A stretch of DNA of 16,542 nt from an uncultured bacterium (GTDB taxonomy: Bacteria > Bacteroidota > Bacteroidia > Bacteroidales > Muribaculaceae): NCBI GenBank assembly GCA_946184715.1, contig CAMHGU010000019.1, forward strand, positions 1 to 16,542, in the 5' to 3' direction. Below the pieces are notes generated by a model that had not been told where the DNA came from, made no database searches, and saw only the letters and a list, made by a program, of their open reading frames with translations. Of the stretch, positions 14,257 to 16,542 are shown piece after piece (the stretch's first letter is position 1; every line of letters begins with the position of its first letter). Made by a program: the position numbers and the translations under genes.

Positions 14257-15302
14257 TTCACGGTGTCGGGGCTGTGGCGCAGATAGTCGTTAAGGGCGGC
14301 TTCGGCGTCGGTGGCCGAGGCGCCTCGGTAGAGCTGGCGGCCTTGATTGTCGATAGCCACAAAGGTGGGGGTGCTGTTGATGCCCAAGCGGCGCAGCTCG
14401 GGGTTGGCGCTGCCGCCTAAGGCCCAGTAGTGGCGCCAGAGGGTCAGCGCCGAGTCGGTGCGCAGCGTGCGTTTCCACACCGCGGTGTCGTTCTCGAGGG
14501 CGATATCGGCCAGCTGCAGCTGCGCCGCGCCGTAGCGGCTTTTCAGCCGCTTCATCAGGCGGATATCGGCCTTATGGGCCACATTCTCGGGTAGCCAGAA
14601 GTAGAGCAGCGAAGCGCGAGCGTCGGCCGCCGCAAAGGAGGTGAGGGTGTCGGCATTGGTAATCAGGGCAAACGACGGAATACGGCCGCCCTGCTGCCGC
14701 CTCAGAGCCGTAGCATCGCCCACGGCGCCGATATGCACCTTGGCAAGTTGCTTCATCTCCGAGTCGGGCAGTCGCTCAAGCAGTCGCTGCGCCGCCTCCA
14801 CGTCGGCCTCGGTGAAGATGTAGTCGTAGCCCACGAGCAGCGCCGTGAGAGGGTCGTCGGGGGCGTTCTTCACCATCTTCTCCACATCTTTATGCACCGC
14901 CTCGGCATTGCCCTTGGCGATGTCGCCGGCGTGCCCGCTCACCCACTCGGCCCAGCGGGCATTGAGCTTATCGCCCTCTGCCACCGTGGAGTAAGGCTCC
15001 GAGAGCTTACCCGTGAGGGTCACTTCGTCGCCGTTGCGCATCACTAAGTGGGCTATGCGCGTAAGGTCGCGGGTATAGACCTCCACCACCGTGGGCTCGC
15101 TGCTGATGCCCGAAAAGTTGAATTTGCTCTCCATCGCGGGCACCCACAGGCTCTGCACCGCGTCGCGCGCCACATACACTATGCGCACATTCTGAGTGCC
15201 AAGCCCCTCGAGCTCGCCCTCGATGTAAAAACTATCGCTGCTGCAGCCGGTGAGAAGCACCGCCACAGCCACAGCCATCAATATCCTTGTGATTGCTTTC
15301 AT
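14253..15302 (-). CDS. Thioredoxin-like (TlpA/DUF4369-type) lipoprotein lacking CxxC
   Basis: This 349-residue protein begins MKAITRILMAVAVAVLLTGC, a lipoprotein signal with lipobox LTGC and acylated Cys20. Residues about 24-100 look like a DUF4369 beta domain (FYIEGELEGLGTQNV onward). A helical middle (about 110-190) precedes a thioredoxin fold (about 228-342) with LLYFWLPEN (232-240) and the cis-Pro loop NSTPTFVAID (309-318, Pro312). In active TlpA/ResA-like proteins, WxxxCxxC follows that FW strand. Here it is FWLPENVAHKAD, with no Cys, so redox activity is lost. I chose the ATG at 15302 (an in-frame ATG two codons upstream is also possible); a start at 15353 would precede transcription. 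It is the first gene of the operon with the Lnb-like acyltransferase, overlapping it by 4 bases. Confidence 0.85.
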   Translation of the reverse strand: MKAITRILMAVAVAVLLTGCSSDSFYIEGELEGLGTQNVRIVYVARDAVQSLWVPAMESKFNFSGISSEPTVVEVYTRDLTRIAHLVMRNGDEVTLTGKLSEPYSTVAEGDKLNARWAEWVSGHAGDIAKGNAEAVHKDVEKMVKNAPDDPLTALLVGYDYIFTEADVEAAQRLLERLPDSEMKQLAKVHIGAVGDATALRRQQGGRIPSFALITNADTLTSFAAADARASLLYFWLPENVAHKADIRLMKRLKSRYGAAQLQLADIALENDTAVWKRTLRTDSALTLWRHYWALGGSANPELRRLGINSTPTFVAIDNQGRQLYRGASATDAEAALNDYLRHSPDTVK

Positions 15303-15322
15303 CGTCATCTCATTATAACCTA

Positions 15323-15353
15323 CAAAGATAACATTCTCCCCCCGCAATTCCAA
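15323..15353 (-). promoter_or_regulatory. Bacteroidota sigma-70 promoter for the lipoprotein-lnb-helicase operon
   Basis: Read on the minus strand, TTG (15353-15351) is followed by 20 bases and TATCTTTG (15330-15323). Transcription would begin near 15316, giving a leader of only about 10-15 bases. No other promoter of this type was found in the gene junctions of the operon, so it probably drives all three genes. Confidence 0.8.
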
Positions 15354-15385
15354 ATCCTTTCTCCCGCCCCTCTATAATATATAGC

Positions 15386-15421
15386 CTATCTAGAAGCTCT
15401 AGTCTATCTAGAATATCTAGC
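15386..15421. repeat. CTAG-rich tandem repeat with internal palindromes between divergent promoters
   Basis: Two adjacent 18-bp units, CTATCTAGAAGCTCTAGT (15386-15403) and CTATCTAGAATATCTAGC (15404-15421), agree at 15 of 18 positions. Each contains a palindrome, CTAGA-N3-TCTAG. The block lies upstream of both the leftward -33 (15351-15353) and the rightward -33 (15441-15443), a good place for a shared operator. CTAG is rare in many bacterial genomes, so four or more copies in 36 bases stand out. Confidence 0.65.
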
Positions 15422-15440
15422 CCCCTCCCGCCGCCTCCTG

Positions 15441-15471
15441 TTGATATTCTCGCCGCTAATGCCTATCTTTG
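15441..15471 (+). promoter_or_regulatory. Bacteroidota sigma-70 promoter for the glycosyltransferase
   Basis: TTG (15441-15443), 20 bases, then TATCTTTG (15464-15471). Transcription would start near 15478, about 17 bases before the ATG at 15495, which supports that start. Confidence 0.8.
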
Positions 15472-15494
15472 CGGTAGCGTAACGCCCCTGCCCG

Positions 15495-16460
15495 ATGACC
15501 GAGGGAAAAAATATCCGCCCTGCAATAGCGATAGTGGTGCCCTGCTTCAATGAGGAAGCGGTGCTCGCCGCCACGGCCGAGCGCCTCCTGGCATCGCTCG
15601 ACGCGCTGATTGAGCGACAGGAGGTGGCCGAAAGCAGCTTCCTGCTCTTCGTCGACGACGGCAGCACCGATGCCACGTGGCCTATATGCCACGACCTGGC
15701 CACCCGCCACCCGCGCATCGCCGCCATCAGCCTCTCGCGCAACGAGGGCCTCCAGGTGGCGCTACTCGCCGGTATGGAGGTAGCCGCCGACACTGCCGAT
15801 GCCGTTATCACCATCGATGCCGACCTCCAGGACGACATCGCCGTTATCCCCGAGATGGTGCGACTCTTCAGCGAGGGCGCCCACATTGTATATGGCGTGC
15901 GCCACGACCGCTCGGCCGATACGCCCTCAAAGCGCCGCACCGCCTCGTCGTTCTACCGCTTGCAGCACGCCCTCGGCATCAAGACGCTCAAGAACCACGC
16001 CGATTTTCGCCTCTTGAGCCGCGAGGCCATAACCCGCCTCGGCCAATTCGGCGAGCGCAATATCTTTATCCGCGGCATTATCCCGATGCTCGGCTTGCCC
16101 ACGGCGCAGGTGTCCTACGCCCGCCTGCCTCGCCTCGCCGGCCATAGCAAATTTTCCACTATGCGTATGGTGAATCTGGCCATCGACGGCATCACGTCGT
16201 TCAGCATTCGTCCTATGCGGGTCCTCACCATCTTGGGGCTGCTGTTTCTGGTGATTGCTCTCGGCATGGCGGTATATGTGGTGGTGGCCCTGCTGATGAA
16301 GCGCACCATCCCGGGATGGTCGTCGCTGATGCTCTCGCTCTGGTTTATTGGCGGCTGCATCACCATAGGCCTCGGCATCATTGGCGAGTATATAGGCCGA
16401 ATCTACATCGAGGTGAAGCACCGCCCCCGCTATTTCATCAACCGCCGCGCAGGCCTTTGA
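15495..16460 (+). CDS. Family 2 glycosyltransferase, polyprenyl-phosphate type with two C-terminal membrane segments
   Basis: This 321-residue protein has a cytosolic GT-A domain (about 10-235) and two membrane segments (about 243-267 and 276-299). It has the GT2 landmarks VVPCFNEE (14-21), VDDGSTD (53-59) and the metal-binding DADLQDD (108-114), plus RLAGHSKFS (213-221) in the acceptor region. This layout matches DPM1/GtrB/ArnC-like enzymes, which move a sugar from a nucleotide donor to a polyprenyl phosphate at the cytoplasmic membrane for later use outside the cell. The sugar cannot be told from sequence. It has its own promoter and is divergent from the lipoprotein operon. The C-terminus is intact, ending just before the window edge. 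Confidence 0.92.
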   Translation: MTEGKNIRPAIAIVVPCFNEEAVLAATAERLLASLDALIERQEVAESSFLLFVDDGSTDATWPICHDLATRHPRIAAISLSRNEGLQVALLAGMEVAADTADAVITIDADLQDDIAVIPEMVRLFSEGAHIVYGVRHDRSADTPSKRRTASSFYRLQHALGIKTLKNHADFRLLSREAITRLGQFGERNIFIRGIIPMLGLPTAQVSYARLPRLAGHSKFSTMRMVNLAIDGITSFSIRPMRVLTILGLLFLVIALGMAVYVVVALLMKRTIPGWSSLMLSLWFIGGCITIGLGIIGEYIGRIYIEVKHRPRYFINRRAGL

Positions 16461-16542
16461 GCACTCATCGGGCCACTTTACTGATTCTCGCTGTACTGCG
16501 CGGGCATAGTGATGCCCGACATTGTAGAAACACCCGCAATGT
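16461..16542 (+). other. Downstream edge: inverted repeat and possible start of another gene
   Basis: CGGGCAT (16501-16507) and ATGCCCG (16512-16518) form a perfect 7-bp inverted repeat with a 4-base loop, with no T-run after it. An ATG at 16512 is open to the edge (MPDIVETPAM). The next frame, from a TTG at 16457 that overlaps the glycosyltransferase stop, is also open to the edge and starts with a hydrophobic stretch (THRATLLILAVL). Too little is visible to say which, if either, is coding. Confidence 0.3.

Noticed and set aside
15303..15353. Longer start for the lipoprotein at 15353
   Set aside because: It would begin at the -33 element of the gene's own promoter and would put the lipoprotein signal 17 residues inside the protein.
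1..16542. CRISPR array, tRNA, rRNA, insertion sequence or phage attachment site
   Set aside because: I saw no spaced direct-repeat array, tRNA cloverleaf, transposase or integrase. Only short local repeats are present.

Overview
The window comes from a GC-rich member of the Bacteroidota, probably order Bacteroidales; a Muribaculaceae-like or Alistipes-like gut lineage fits, but I cannot place it to genus. The main evidence is the promoters. Five intergenic promoters match the Bacteroidota sigma-70 pattern TTG-N19/20-TAnnTTTG almost exactly, with -7 elements ending at 309 (+), 1449 (+), 4530 (+) and 15471 (+) and at 15323 (-). A sixth, with its -7 at 218-225, drives the minus-strand gene at the left edge. 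Several gene families are also typical of this phylum: a DUF4105/Lnb-type acyltransferase, a DUF4369/TlpA-like lipoprotein, and an rdgB-dtd housecleaning pair.

Layout. (1) 1-183: the 5' end of a secreted protein on the minus strand, divergent from asd (337-1341, aspartate-semialdehyde dehydrogenase). (2) 1395-4463: an ADP-ribose/NAD-linked accessory cassette. It holds an NrtR-like Nudix regulator (1519-2325), an ADP-ribosylglycohydrolase (2476-3273), and a fusion of a von Willebrand A domain to a macro-like domain (3301-4398). Four copies of a palindrome, GYGTA-N5-TACACAA, occur only in the two control regions of this cassette. Two flank the regulator's own promoter and two lie upstream of the hydrolase. 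This is the most interesting part of the window. (3) 4501-7270: a tight operon of ABC ATPase, ABC permease, D-aminoacyl-tRNA deacylase (dtd) and XTP/dITP pyrophosphatase (rdgB), each joined to the next by a 4-bp ATGA overlap. (4) 15353-7282, minus strand: a three-gene operon of a thioredoxin-like lipoprotein without a CxxC, an Lnb-like lipoprotein N-acyltransferase, and a 1920-residue SF1 helicase with a transglutaminase-like N-terminus and a Vsr/PD-(D/E)xK-like nuclease C-terminus. (5) 15441-16460: a divergently transcribed polyprenyl-phosphate-type family 2 glycosyltransferase.

How the parts may work together. In the cassette, a Nudix-fold regulator of the NrtR type would sense ADP-ribose or a related NAD product and control an enzyme that removes ADP-ribose and a protein that may bind it. 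This would form a self-regulated loop for sensing or clearing ADP-ribose, possibly after NAD-consuming conflict such as phage defence; that last step is inference. The minus-strand operon ties an envelope lipoprotein to an enzyme predicted to mature lipoproteins, then to a large nucleic-acid enzyme of a type often seen near defence genes. Gene density is high and no stretch over 300 bases lacks a gene. I see no tRNA, rRNA, CRISPR array or insertion sequence.
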